A stretch of DNA of 64,000 bases from Kineosporia babensis (lineage in GTDB: Bacteria > Actinomycetota > Actinomycetes > Actinomycetales > Kineosporiaceae). The stretch lies in the NCBI RefSeq assembly GCF_021129305.1, contig NZ_JAJOMB010000032.1, positions 16,885-80,884 of the forward strand, given 5' to 3'. The position numbers were made by a program, and so were the translations under genes. Position 1 is the stretch's first letter. The number at the start of each line of letters is the position of its first letter. Shown in pieces: positions 25,894 to 34,715 of this stretch. The notes under the pieces are model-generated. The model ran no database searches and was not told where the DNA came from. It was given only the letters and a program-made list of their open reading frames with translations.

Positions 25894-26167
25894 GCCGCCG
25901 CAGGTACCCCTGCTCGTCCTCGTCAAGCCCCAGCACCCGGCCGACCGAGGCAAGTACTTCGTCGGAAAACCCCGATCCGCTGCCCTTCTCAAGTCTCGTA
26001 AACCACTCGACGCTGACCCCCGCCAACATCGCGACTTCTTCGCGGCGAAGTCCGGGAACACGTCGGCGAGCACCACCGGAGATGCCGGCCCGCTCCGGCG
26101 AGATTCGGGCACGGCGGCTGATGAGGAAGCTCCGGATCTCTGCCTGGGGGCTATCGGCTGGTTTCAC
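25880..26167 (-). CDS. XRE/MmyB-type HTH regulator, truncated
   Basis: 95 residues. The HTH is clear: LRREEVAMLAGVSVEWFTRL, preceded by ISGGARRRVPG, the conserved N-terminus of MmyB-like regulators, which are normally ~280 aa with a PAS-like C-terminal ligand domain. Here the protein ends after LGLDEDEQGYLRRPVGR, so the ligand domain is absent. A full-length relative is at 29451. It could still bind DNA but is most likely a truncated remnant. Confidence 0.6.
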   Translation of the reverse strand: MKPADSPQAEIRSFLISRRARISPERAGISGGARRRVPGLRREEVAMLAGVSVEWFTRLEKGSGSGFSDEVLASVGRVLGLDEDEQGYLRRPVGR

Positions 26168-26270
26168 CGGCTCAGACTACGGGCGCGCGAAGGTCTATGG
26201 GAGGCAGCATTTATACCCCCTCAATCTACTGGCTCCCCACCGGCTCGGGGTGGACGGTTTCCTGTTCGGT

Positions 26271-27308
26271 ATGCGAGCAACTCTTCTTCACGGCGCAGGC
26301 GACGTCCGCGTCGAGCAGGTTCCCGATGCTGTCCTGAAACACCCGTCCGACGCGGTGGTGCGCATCCTGGCCTCTACCGTCTGTGGTTCTGATCTCTATC
26401 CCTACCAGAACGGTCCCGGAGCCAACGGGCCGGTCACCATCGGTCACGAAATCGTCGGTGTGGTCGAGGAGGTCGGTGTCGAGGTCCGCACCGTCCGGCC
26501 TGGCGACCTGGTGATCTGCCCCTGGGCCTTCTCCGACGGGACCTGTGAGTTCTGCCGGGAGGGCCTGTACACGTCGTGCGTCAACAGCAGCATGTTCGAC
26601 CTGGAGCCCGATGTTGTCGGGCAGGCCGAGGCGACCCGGGTCCCGTTGGCCGACGGGACACTGGTCCGTATTCCCGGCGAGGTGGACGAGGCACTCCTGC
26701 CGTCGCTGCTCACCCTGGCTGATGTCTTCGGCACGGGGTTTCACGCCGCCGCGTGCGGCGCGGTGAAGGCCGGTAGCACGGTCACGGTGATCGGCGACGG
26801 AGCAGTGGGGCTTCTGGCGGTACTGTCGGCCCGGCTTCTGGGTGCCGGGCAGATCATCCTGATGGGTCGGCACAAGGCGCGCACCGACCTGGGCCGTCAG
26901 TTCGGGGCGACACACGTCGTAGCTGACCGGGGCCCTGAGGGCATCGAGGCGGTACGGGCTCTCACTGCGGGGCGAGGCTCCCAGATCGTGCTGGAGGCGG
27001 CCGGCGCCCGCTCTGCCTACGACCAGGCGCTGGGCGTGGTGCGTCACGGCGGGGTCATCAGCCGGGTCGGGATGCCGCAGTACGACGAGGCACCGATCGG
27101 CATGGCGTCCCTCTTCAGGCACGACATCCGACTGGTCGGTGGGGCGGCTCCCGTGCGGGCCTACATCGAGCGCCTTCTTCCTGATGTCCTCGCGGGAACC
27201 ATCGATCCTGGGAAGGTTTTCGATGTCTTCACCGATCTGGACGGCGTTCCGGAGGCCTACCGGCTCATGGCAGGCCGGCAGGCTCTCAAGGTTCTTGTGA
27301 AGCCCTGA
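26271..27308 (+). CDS. Zinc-dependent alcohol dehydrogenase
   Basis: A 345-residue medium-chain dehydrogenase. Catalytic zinc ligands are Cys38 (VCGSDLYPY) and His59/Glu60 (IGHEIVG). A structural-zinc loop follows with Cys92, Cys95 and Cys103, with Cys83 as possible fourth ligand. The Rossmann motif is GDGAVGLLAV. It interconverts an alcohol and an aldehyde/ketone with NAD(P). Start ATG at 26271. The convergent MarR gene ends 40 bp downstream with a small hairpin between. It is divergent from the truncated XRE gene; substrate unknown. Confidence 0.92.
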   Translation: MRATLLHGAGDVRVEQVPDAVLKHPSDAVVRILASTVCGSDLYPYQNGPGANGPVTIGHEIVGVVEEVGVEVRTVRPGDLVICPWAFSDGTCEFCREGLYTSCVNSSMFDLEPDVVGQAEATRVPLADGTLVRIPGEVDEALLPSLLTLADVFGTGFHAAACGAVKAGSTVTVIGDGAVGLLAVLSARLLGAGQIILMGRHKARTDLGRQFGATHVVADRGPEGIEAVRALTAGRGSQIVLEAAGARSAYDQALGVVRHGGVISRVGMPQYDEAPIGMASLFRHDIRLVGGAAPVRAYIERLLPDVLAGTIDPGKVFDVFTDLDGVPEAYRLMAGRQALKVLVKP

Positions 27309-27321
27309 GGTATCAGCTCTT

Positions 27322-27343
27322 CACCGTCCTTGCTCGGGCGGTG
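27322..27343. terminator. Short hairpin between convergent ADH and MarR genes
   Basis: Arms CACCGTCC and GGGCGGTG (one wobble) with a 6-nt loop in the 39-bp gap between two gene ends. Confidence 0.5.
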
Positions 27344-27347
27344 TCGC

Positions 27348-27818
27348 TCACTCCCGTACCGGCATCTCGGGTGCGGCGCGCCGCCCGAGCTGCATGGAGC
27401 GGCGAATCTGGCGCGTCAGAGCTTCGATGTCGGCCAGCAGGCGAGACACATCAACCCCGGCGTCCTGGGACGCACCGGAGAATGCGTGCACGAGGAAGTG
27501 CGTGCAGGCGTTCTGCAGTTCGGCGCCGGCTGGGGTGAGTTCGACCAGCCGACGCCGTCCGTGGCTCGGGTCGTTTTCCACCTGGCACCAGTCGTTGCTG
27601 ATCAGGGCCGGGAGCATGCGGCTGACGACCGCGTCGGAGACACCGAGTTCGACAGCCAGGGCGTGCTGGGTCGAGGTTTGGCCGTGGCGCAGCGCGTGCA
27701 GGAGACGGTAGCGCGACTGTGAGATCCCGAACCGGGCCAGGAGCATGGCGTCCGCCGCCTGGTCGAGTTCGCTTGCCAGCCGGTGGACGGCCAGAGCTGG
27801 GTCCTGGCTCACGTCCAC
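27348..27818 (-). CDS. MarR family regulator
   Basis: A 156-residue winged-helix regulator: ISQSRYRLLHALRHGQTSTQ and LAVELGVSDAVVSRMLPALI form the HTH, and DPSHGRRRLVELTPAGAEL is the beta-wing with the MarR DxR signature. The GTG at 27818 is chosen because AGGCAGG lies upstream. The frame is open to 27902, which would overlap the hydrolase gene. It follows the hydrolase (stop at 27862) on the same strand, so the two are probably co-transcribed from the promoter at 28710-28745, which carries a palindrome likely bound by this MarR. Confidence 0.9.
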   Translation of the reverse strand: MDVSQDPALAVHRLASELDQAADAMLLARFGISQSRYRLLHALRHGQTSTQHALAVELGVSDAVVSRMLPALISNDWCQVENDPSHGRRRLVELTPAGAELQNACTHFLVHAFSGASQDAGVDVSRLLADIEALTRQIRRSMQLGRRAAPEMPVRE

Positions 27819-27861
27819 GTCTGACCTGCCTGCCTCATGCGCCGCTTCACAGGAACGGAGC

Positions 27862-28704
27862 CTAGCTGGCGGGCACCGGTCGCAGAACTCCGCTGCGTTC
27901 ACGCAGCCAGGTCATCAGCACGTCGTTGGTGGCTGCGAGAGCTCGGCGGTCGGTGTAGAGCAGGTGGGGGGCGTCCTGGATCATGAATCTGCTCACCTGG
28001 TGTACCGGGACGTCCCGGATCAGGTTGTCCACTGTCTGAGGCGGGATCAGGTCGTCGCGTGATGCCTGAAGGACCAGAAGCGGTCTCACGTAGGTGGACA
28101 GGGCCCGCATCGCGGCAGTTGATCCGCTGGGCAGGGTCTGGCCTCGCCATTGCTGGGCCTCAGGAGTGAGCGTCACCGCGGTCATGGTGCGGTCATCCCC
28201 ATCGGGGTAGTTCGCCGGCACGAGGAGGGCGGCGCCGGCCACCGGCCGGTGCTGCAGGAGCCGGGACACCAGGTAGCCGCCGAAACTCATTCCGACGACG
28301 AAGATATCGGTCTCCGGCGCCTTGTCGGCAAGCACGTCGTAGGCTGCCGCCGTTGCCTCGACGAAGGACAGACACGGCAGATCGTCTCGTGAACCGCTCG
28401 AGCGCCCGTGCCCGGGAAGGTCGAAAGCCATTGTGGCGAAACCATTGCGGGCCAGTTCCCGCCCGAGAGCAATCTCGTAGTTCTGGATGGACCCGGTCCA
28501 GCCCTGCACCAGCAGGACCGAGGCGATGGGTGCATTCCCTTCCGGCTGCGCGAAACGCGCCCAGAGCGTCTCCCCGCCGCCGGCGAACCTCACTGTTCCT
28601 TCATCGACCAGCGGATCCGGCCCCGGGGCATGTACGGCCGCGAGCATTTCTGGTGTCAGGACCGGCGCAGGTGCCGAGGCCGCAGGCGTGGAAGTGGTAT
28701 CCAT
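27862..28704 (-). CDS. Alpha/beta hydrolase
   Basis: A 280-residue hydrolase. The oxyanion region is VLLVQGWTGS, the nucleophile Ser140 is in GMSFGG, an acid lies in QASRDDLIPP and the histidine in DAPHLLYTD, so the triad is complete. LPGHGRSSG marks the lipase/esterase-like core. No signal peptide. ATG at 28704, 6 bp from a palindrome-bearing promoter. Co-transcribed with the MarR gene downstream, which probably represses it. Substrate unknown. Confidence 0.9.
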   Translation of the reverse strand: MDTTSTPAASAPAPVLTPEMLAAVHAPGPDPLVDEGTVRFAGGGETLWARFAQPEGNAPIASVLLVQGWTGSIQNYEIALGRELARNGFATMAFDLPGHGRSSGSRDDLPCLSFVEATAAAYDVLADKAPETDIFVVGMSFGGYLVSRLLQHRPVAGAALLVPANYPDGDDRTMTAVTLTPEAQQWRGQTLPSGSTAAMRALSTYVRPLLVLQASRDDLIPPQTVDNLIRDVPVHQVSRFMIQDAPHLLYTDRRALAATNDVLMTWLRERSGVLRPVPAS

Positions 28705-28709
28705 ACAGG

Positions 28710-28745
28710 CTATCTTGATGAGTCAATATTGCCATGTCAAGATAG
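28710..28745 (-). promoter_or_regulatory. Promoter with overlapping palindromic MarR operator
   Basis: On the reverse strand TTGACA (28735-28740) and CAAGAT (28712-28717) are 17 bases apart, a good -35/-10 pair. The 9-bp arms CTATCTTGA and TCAAGATAG span the promoter, so a bound regulator would cover both boxes. The MarR encoded two genes downstream (27348) is the natural candidate. Confidence 0.75.
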
Positions 28746-28948
28746 TGTCTTTTCTGGGTAGAATTGACCGACTTTCGCCCGCCTGCTCCAGCAACGGGCG
28801 AGGATCGAGGTTGAGGAGGCGCTCTACGGCGTTCGTTGCCGAACTCGCGCATGCTGCTGGGCAGAACGGTTTCTGAGGCGTTCCGGCCGTTGAATGCACT
28901 TCTGGCAAGAGCCAGGGCCTACGATGGTCCGTAGCGGGATGGAGAGGC

Positions 28949-29227
28949 TCAGCAAGACCGGCTGGGCACCTGTGCAGCCGGAAGATTGACAATGGCTCCC
29001 GGGTCTGAGCAACTGGTGACGATGCACCGCAGTTCGTTGAGTTCGTTCCGGGACATCACCGGCCGAAGTCCCACCGTAGTACTGGCGGCGACTGGCACGC
29101 TGATCGTGAGATTCGTCGAAACGGTCAGTTCGAGACAGTGAACATGCGGGCCACGAACCATCCGGATCGTCACCTTGTGGACAGTTGCGGGTCTGTGAAA
29201 CGGGTGGATGACGATCTTGGACGACAT
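28949..29227 (-). CDS. Hypothetical 92-residue protein
   Basis: Open from ATG 29227 to 28949 with mostly G/C third positions. It begins MSSKIVIHPFHRPATVHKV and has a basic, beta-strand-like pattern (LTVSTNLTISVPVAASTTVG). Ribosome binding site weak. No family recognised. It could be a small gene or chance. Confidence 0.35.
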   Translation of the reverse strand: MSSKIVIHPFHRPATVHKVTIRMVRGPHVHCLELTVSTNLTISVPVAASTTVGLRPVMSRNELNELRCIVTSCSDPGAIVNLPAAQVPSRSC

Positions 29228-29450
29228 CGAAAGGCATCGGCAGTCAAAGTTATTCGGGCCGTTTCCCTCCGGAACGGCCGTTCCGCAGCATGACAGCGGG
29301 ATGGGCCGCGGCTACGCGCACCCAGCCACGGAGGCACCTGAACCGCATGGACGGAGACGATTGCGTCTACGGGGGAAACCATCCAGATCACCTGACCCAC
29401 TCCCGTACCGGGCTGATAGGACGGGCAACCAACCGGCGGCAGGGAAGTTC

Positions 29451-30368
29451 TCAGTCGAATCCTCGAGGGAGAGGAGCTGGAAATCCGGTCCCATAGTCCC
29501 GAAGTTGCTGGGGTACTGGCTGCGGTGTCGCTGCGGAGATACCCGAAATCAGCAACTGCAGAGCGTGCGCCGAACGTGATCCGGGCTCAGTGCCATACAC
29601 CATCAGCCGTTGCTCGGTGTCGTCTGCCGGAGTGAGGGCCTGATAGCTGACCTCCACGTCTCCGACGAGCGGATGGTGGTATCGCTTTGTCCCGGTGCTG
29701 CGCTCGTGCACGCGGTTACGAGCCCACAGCTGTCGAAAGGCCGGGCTGGAGATCGACAGGTCTCCGACAAGTTGCGCGAGCGCAGGGTCGTCCGCATGCC
29801 GTCCGGCGTCGCTGCGCAGCATGGCCGCAGTGTCGGCTGCGACCTGTTCCCAGTCGGAGTACAGCTCGCGGGCATGCGGGTCGAGGAAGACGAAGCGGGC
29901 CTGGTTCCGTTCGGTTACGGGCAGGCTCGAGAAGTCGGTGACCAGCAGGGCAGCGAGCCGGTTCTGTCCAAGGACGTCGAGACGTCGGCCAAGCACGAAC
30001 GCGGGACGATGTGCGGCCTGGAACGTGTCCAGCAGGCCGACCGTCGCACGGTGCAATCGCTGTGGCTTGGCCGGTCTCCCTCGGCGGGGACGGGGACGCG
30101 CGATGGCCTGAAGATGGGACCGTTCGACCTCGTCGAGTTGGAGCGCGCCCGCGATGGCGTCGAGCACCTCGGGTGAGGCGCTCTTGCTTCGTCCTTGTTC
30201 GAGTCGGGTGTAGTAGTCAACACTCACGCCGGCCAGCATGGCGAGTTCCTCGCGGCGAAGACCGGTCACCCGGCGGCGTCCGGCTTCGTCAAGACCGGCC
30301 TGTCGTGGTGTGAGTCGGGCGCGCGACGCCCGCAAGAACTCGGCGAGTCGAGGTTGCTGATCGGGCAT
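29451..30368 (-). CDS. XRE family regulator with MmyB-like ligand domain
   Basis: A 305-residue regulator. Residues ~8-80 form the XRE HTH (LRREELAMLAGVSVDYYTRL, then GALQLDEVERSHL). The remainder is the MmyB-like PAS-related domain (AFVLGRRLDVLGQNRLAALL, RFVFLDPHARELYSDW), which binds small hydrophobic ligands in this family. ATG at 30368. It is divergent from the SDR gene at 30521, a frequent pairing in actinomycetes in which the regulator represses the adjacent oxidoreductase. Confidence 0.92.
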   Translation of the reverse strand: MPDQQPRLAEFLRASRARLTPRQAGLDEAGRRRVTGLRREELAMLAGVSVDYYTRLEQGRSKSASPEVLDAIAGALQLDEVERSHLQAIARPRPRRGRPAKPQRLHRATVGLLDTFQAAHRPAFVLGRRLDVLGQNRLAALLVTDFSSLPVTERNQARFVFLDPHARELYSDWEQVAADTAAMLRSDAGRHADDPALAQLVGDLSISSPAFRQLWARNRVHERSTGTKRYHHPLVGDVEVSYQALTPADDTEQRLMVYGTEPGSRSAHALQLLISGISAATPQPVPQQLRDYGTGFPAPLPRGFD

Positions 30369-30520
30369 GCCCCCATGCTGCCAGGACTTCCGGGCCGCAG
30401 AGCCGGTCAAGGGGTGCCCAATCTGTCCCAGGAATTCGTGGGCCTTCTCGCGGATGTCCAGGAGACCGAGGATGAGGGCGCCGCGATCTGCGGTACACCT
30501 ATTGGGAGAGTGGGATTTTC

Positions 30521-31351
30521 ATGTCTGCGTGGATGATCACCGGTGGAGCGCGTGGTCTGGGGTTGGAGATCACGCGAGCTGCGCTGGCGGGCGGGCAGCG
30601 GGTCGCTGTCGGAGCTCGGAGGCCGGAGCAGTTGCCCGACGACATTCGGGCCCACCCGGCTGCGCTCGCCGTGCGACTCGACGTGACCGACCCGGCGCAG
30701 GTGGAGGCCGCGGTTGCTCAGGTCGCCGAGCACTTCGGAACGATCGACGTGCTGGTCAACAATGCCGGACGCGGCCTGCTGGGCGCGCTCGAGGAGATCA
30801 CGGATGCCGAAGCTCGTGCGGTATTCGACGTGAACGTCTTCGGCCTGGTGGCCATGACCCGTGCCGTCCTGCCGATCATGCGCCGGGCCGGCGGAGGAAA
30901 ACTCGTTCACATCGGATCACGTTCCGGGTTCGAGGGGGAGCCAGGGGTGAGCATGTACTCGGCAACGAAGTTCGCGGTTGCCGGGATCAGCGAGGCGCTT
31001 GCTGCGGAACTGGCTCCGTTCAACATCCAGAGCATGGTCGTCGAGCCGGGAGTGTTCCGAACCGACTTCCTGGACCCCTCGTCCGTGCAGGTGCCTGCGA
31101 AACGTCTTGCTGCGTATGACGGCACGCCGGCCCATGTCACGCTGGACTGGGCCGAGAAGGCCAATCACACACAACTCGGAGATCCAGCCAAGGGAGGCAG
31201 TTTCATCTACCAGGTGGCCATGGGCGAGGTAATGCCCCTCCACCTGCCCGTAGGGCAGGACGCTCTGGACCGGCGGGAAGTGGTCAACGACCGTATCGCG
31301 CGTGAGATCGAGCCGTTGAAGGGAGCATCCGCAGCCACTGCGCATGCCTAG
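30521..31351 (+). CDS. SDR family oxidoreductase
   Basis: A 276-residue short-chain dehydrogenase. GGARGLG near residue 8 binds the cofactor; NNAG and the catalytic YSATK follow in order. Start ATG behind GGGAGAGTGGG. It lies 153 bp from the divergent XRE regulator at 30368, which is its likely controller. Related in layout, but not closely in sequence, to the SDR at 19160. Substrate unknown. Confidence 0.94.
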   Translation: MSAWMITGGARGLGLEITRAALAGGQRVAVGARRPEQLPDDIRAHPAALAVRLDVTDPAQVEAAVAQVAEHFGTIDVLVNNAGRGLLGALEEITDAEARAVFDVNVFGLVAMTRAVLPIMRRAGGGKLVHIGSRSGFEGEPGVSMYSATKFAVAGISEALAAELAPFNIQSMVVEPGVFRTDFLDPSSVQVPAKRLAAYDGTPAHVTLDWAEKANHTQLGDPAKGGSFIYQVAMGEVMPLHLPVGQDALDRREVVNDRIAREIEPLKGASAATAHA

Positions 31352-31518
31352 GAGTCCGGGCCCGGCCACCCACCGCAAGCGCTGGGTGGCCGGGATTGGC
31401 TGGGAACGTGACCTGGGCTGTGATCGCGTCCTTGGTCTTCACCAGGCCAGCTGTTCTCGAGCCCATCCGGGTCTGTTTGCCGACCGACTGGCTCGGATGG
31501 ACGTCTTGGTTCGAGGCC

Positions 31519-31730
31519 TACGAGCTGATCACCGCCATCGCCCGCGCGGTGGGTTGGCCCGACCAGAACCACTTCGCCCGCCGATTTCGCGCACACTAAG
31601 GGCTTTCCGTATCCGAGTACCGAATCCGCTTTCGCTCACCGGCCTTTACCACCGGCGGGCTCGGCCCGGACGATCAGCAGGCCTGGCCGGACCCGGAGCC
31701 GGGTGATCTCAGCTGGGCCGGGAGAGCCAC
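31519..31730 (+). pseudogene. AraC-type HTH fragment with a nonsense mutation
   Basis: The frame reads ITAIARAVGWPDQNHFARRF and then RAH followed by TAA (31597-31599) where AraC proteins have a Tyr codon. The match continues after the stop as GLSVSEYRIRF. This is the second HTH of AraC/XylS regulators. The upstream domain is absent and the tail runs into the 3' end of the convergent protease gene. Confidence 0.7.
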
Positions 31731-33253
31731 AGGTCGTAGGTCCCAGCGCCGGCGTAGTTCTCGACCATCAAGGTGAAGTAGCCGGAGCGGCCGGAGAGGA
31801 CCACCCGTTCACTGGCGCTCGCGGAGGCTGACCCGGCGACGGCCTGCCAGGCGTTGCCGTCCCACCACCACAGGTACAGATCCTGGTCGGTCCCGGCGGT
31901 GCCTTCCAGCGAGGCGGTGATCGTGCCGGTGCCGGCCTGGTGCCAGAACGTGCCGTCCGGTTCCTGGAAGGCGGCCCTGCCATTGGGCATGGTGCCGGTC
32001 CACTTGCGGGCCAGGCGGTTGGGTGAGCCGGCCGGATCGGTGAGCACGTCTGGTACGGCAGCGTTGAGCAGGACCGAGCTGACGGTGGCCGTAGTGGCGG
32101 TGGGCGCGACCTGGAGGTAGAGGGCGGCCAGCCCTGCCACATGCGGCGAGGCCAGCGACGTACCGCTGCTGGTCGCTGTCGCCGTGCTGGAACCGATGCT
32201 GGCGGACGGGATCTTCTCGCCGGGTGCGAACAGATCCACGCAGGGGCCCCAGTTGCTGAAGGAGGCGCGCCGGTCCAGGACATCGCTTGCCCCGACCGTC
32301 AGGGCCGCCGGCACCGAAGCAGGCGAGAGAGTACAGGCATCGCCATTGAAGTTTCCTGCTGCGACGGTGTACGTCACGCCGGAGGCGATGGACGCGGACA
32401 CTGCATCGTTGAGGGCCTTGGTGTAGCCGCCGCCCAGGCTCATGTTCGCCACCGAAGGGCCGCTGCGTGCTCCGGTCACGAAGTCGACGCCCGCAATGAC
32501 AGCCGACGAGGTCCCCGTGCCGTCGCAGTTCAGGACCCGCACCGGCACCAGACGCACTTGCTTGGCCACACCGTAGGTCGCGCCTCCGATGACACCGGCG
32601 ACCTGAGTGCCGTGCCCATAGCAGTCGTTCGTGCCCCGCCCGTCCCCGATGGCGTCATAGCCCTGAATCACACGTCCGCCGAACTGGTTGTGCGAAGCCT
32701 GAATACCCGTGTCGAGGACAAAGGCAGTCACCCCGGAGCCGGTGGCGACATACCGGTACTGACCGTCCCGGTTCCGGGTGCGCTGGTCGATCCGGTCCAG
32801 TCCCCAGGGAGCAGACGCCTGCACCGCCCTGGGGGTGGTGCTTGCGGCACCGTTGCGGTCGATGACCGGACCGGTGCGCCGGGTCCCGGACGGTTTGACC
32901 CGTGGAGGTTCGGGGGTGGGCTTGCCCAGGGCTCGGACCACGCCGTCGGGAACCACGTAGGCGACCGTGCGGTCGGCCCGTACGGTCTTCAGCTGGGCAG
33001 GGCTCAGCGTGGCGGCGAAACCGCTGAGTGCATGGGAGTACACGCTGGTTGCGCTGACCTTGTGCCGCTGTGCGACCTCGGTGCCCTTGGCCTGGTTCTT
33101 CAGGACCACGATGTACTGACCGGCGAGAACCTCGCCGCCCGCTCGTTCCAGCGGCGCCTCGTACGCCGAGCCCTCGGCCGCGGCGGTGCTGACCAAGGTC
33201 AAACCCGCCGTGACAACGGCGGTGACCGCCCGTTTCAGGTACGTCGTGGACAT
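31709..33253 (-). CDS. Secreted subtilisin-like serine protease (S8) with C-terminal PPC domain
   Basis: A 514-residue exported protease. The N-terminal signal peptide (KRAVTAVVTAGLTLVSTAAA) is followed by an inhibitor I9 propeptide (GQYIVVLKN...). The catalytic triad is complete: Asp181 in FVLDTGI, His214 in GHGTQVAGVI and Ser366 in GTSLASPHVAG. The C-terminal ~100 residues (TITASLEGTAGTDQDLYLWW and following) resemble a bacterial pre-peptidase C-terminal domain. ATG 33253 with GGGGTGAG upstream; a GTG at 33262 is an alternative. It is extracellular and probably degrades external protein. The neighbouring secreted gene at 33473 lies on the same strand. Confidence 0.95.
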   Translation of the reverse strand: MSTTYLKRAVTAVVTAGLTLVSTAAAEGSAYEAPLERAGGEVLAGQYIVVLKNQAKGTEVAQRHKVSATSVYSHALSGFAATLSPAQLKTVRADRTVAYVVPDGVVRALGKPTPEPPRVKPSGTRRTGPVIDRNGAASTTPRAVQASAPWGLDRIDQRTRNRDGQYRYVATGSGVTAFVLDTGIQASHNQFGGRVIQGYDAIGDGRGTNDCYGHGTQVAGVIGGATYGVAKQVRLVPVRVLNCDGTGTSSAVIAGVDFVTGARSGPSVANMSLGGGYTKALNDAVSASIASGVTYTVAAGNFNGDACTLSPASVPAALTVGASDVLDRRASFSNWGPCVDLFAPGEKIPSASIGSSTATATSSGTSLASPHVAGLAALYLQVAPTATTATVSSVLLNAAVPDVLTDPAGSPNRLARKWTGTMPNGRAAFQEPDGTFWHQAGTGTITASLEGTAGTDQDLYLWWWDGNAWQAVAGSASASASERVVLSGRSGYFTLMVENYAGAGTYDLWLSRPS

Positions 33254-33472
33254 TCTGCTCACCCCGTGAAGACGCTGTGCCGGAACGTCTTCGGACGGTA
33301 GCGGGCCTGGCGCAACGACAGCGCAGAACCGGTGCGGACTCCATCGTTCGTCGGAGACCGGTGGATCGCTCCGGAACCGTTCACGCTCGCTAGGGTTGAC
33401 ATCGTGATGGCCAGGAACGTTTCTGGCCGAGGAACGATCGTCGGCGAGGCTGGCCCAGGAGTGAAGCAGCTT

Positions 33473-34204
33473 TTACTTTAACGAGCTCTGAAGCTCGGGC
33501 GAATCCACCAGTCGCACCTCGACCGGTACGTCCTTGGTCGGGCTGGCCTTGGCGCCGGCCCTGAGCGCGGCTCTTCTGAGCTGGGTGGCGTTCACCGTGG
33601 CGCCGGGTTCCAGTCGGTACTCGATCTTGATGCTGCCGTCGCTCTCGGGCCCGCCGGTAGCGGTTGCCACGCCGGGATAGTTGACCACGGCCCCGTAGAT
33701 CTCCTGTGCCACCCGTTCCAAGGATGTGGCGTTGAGTGGGGCGCCCCACTGGACCTCGACGGGGCCGGTTGCCTCGGTCTCGATCCTGAGCAGGATCGCC
33801 GGGCTGGGCTTGTCGGTGAAGCGGATCCAGGGTTTGTCGGCATCGGGGGAGTGCCAGGCCGACTGGACGTAGCCGGAGTGCGGGTCCGCTTCGATGTCGT
33901 TCGAGAGTTCACTGAACGTGGTGCTGCCGTGGAACTGCTGCAGCGTCTCGTCGAAGGTCTGGCCGTGCTGCTCCGCATAGGTGTCCAGATCCTGACGCAT
34001 CACCTCGTCCGGGGAGGCGACCACCGCGCGTCCCTCAATCAGGATCGACTCGTACCCGTGCGGGTTCGCGCTGGCCGACGGCACTGGCGAGCTCTGTGCG
34101 GCGGTCGGGATCTCGTCGGGGGACTGCGTGAGCACGACCGCAGCACCGTACGCGACCGCGCACACCGCGGCTGCGGACAACAGCAGGCTGGATCTGACGT
34201 GCAC
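33473..34204 (-). CDS. Secreted protein of unknown function
   Basis: 243 residues. An N-terminal signal/anchor helix (LLLSAAAVCAVAYGAAVVLT) is followed by a low-complexity Pro/Ser linker and a mature part beginning around HGYESILIEGRAVVASPDEV. The composition (PWIRFTDKPS, VEVQWGAPLN) resembles mature or pro-domains of secreted actinobacterial proteins, but no catalytic motif is seen. GTG start at 34204. It lies 220 bp upstream of the protease on the same strand, so a link to it (export, inhibition, folding) is possible but unproven. Confidence 0.7.
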   Translation of the reverse strand: MHVRSSLLLSAAAVCAVAYGAAVVLTQSPDEIPTAAQSSPVPSASANPHGYESILIEGRAVVASPDEVMRQDLDTYAEQHGQTFDETLQQFHGSTTFSELSNDIEADPHSGYVQSAWHSPDADKPWIRFTDKPSPAILLRIETEATGPVEVQWGAPLNATSLERVAQEIYGAVVNYPGVATATGGPESDGSIKIEYRLEPGATVNATQLRRAALRAGAKASPTKDVPVEVRLVDSPELQSSLK

Positions 34205-34596
34205 TCACTCACGGTATCGATCGAGTGCTGTGGGTGACAAGACCGGTGGTTCGGGTCGGGGCGAACTCCCGGATCGGCTCGGCCATGGGTTCGGGCTGGT
34301 CCTCGGCGATCAGGGTGCCGGAGTCGGTGATGATCTCCAGGCGTGTGTTCAGGTAGAGAGCGGCCAGCCGGGTCCGTGCTCGGCTGGCATCACCGCGTCG
34401 TGATCGGCCCGGATCGCCAGCATCAGCCGGATGAAACTTCACCAGCCTTCGGACAAGTCCAGCAGCTCGGCGCGGGAGGAACGTCCAGATCGCATTACTT
34501 CAGACTGTTCGGAGGTTGCCAGGCGGCCGTGATGACGAGCACTCCCAGGAGTTAACCCCTTGCGCGCGACGCGCCCCCTGTCATGAGGACCTGTCC

Positions 34597-34715
34597 TCAG
34601 CCGAGCGCACTCACGACCTTTTCCGCGAGCGACCCGGCGGAGGCAGGATTCCGCCCGGTGCACAGGTTGCGGTCGATCACGACGTGCGGCTGATAGCTGG
34701 TGCCCTCGCGATCAC
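34597..34715 (-). pseudogene. DJ-1/PfpI family C-terminal fragment
   Basis: The last ~38 residues before the TGA at 34597 read REGTSYQPHVVIDRNLCTGR and NPASAGSLAEKVVSALG, the typical C-terminal VVID.NL.TG.NP.S motif of DJ-1/PfpI class I glutamine amidotransferase-like proteins. Everything upstream is missing, including the nucleophile Cys. It lies antisense to, and overlaps the start of, a TetR remnant. Confidence 0.65.

Noticed and set aside
34209..34442. Reverse frame of 77 codons beside the secreted protein
   Set aside because: Some natural-looking stretches, but no start signal, no family and no continuity upstream.
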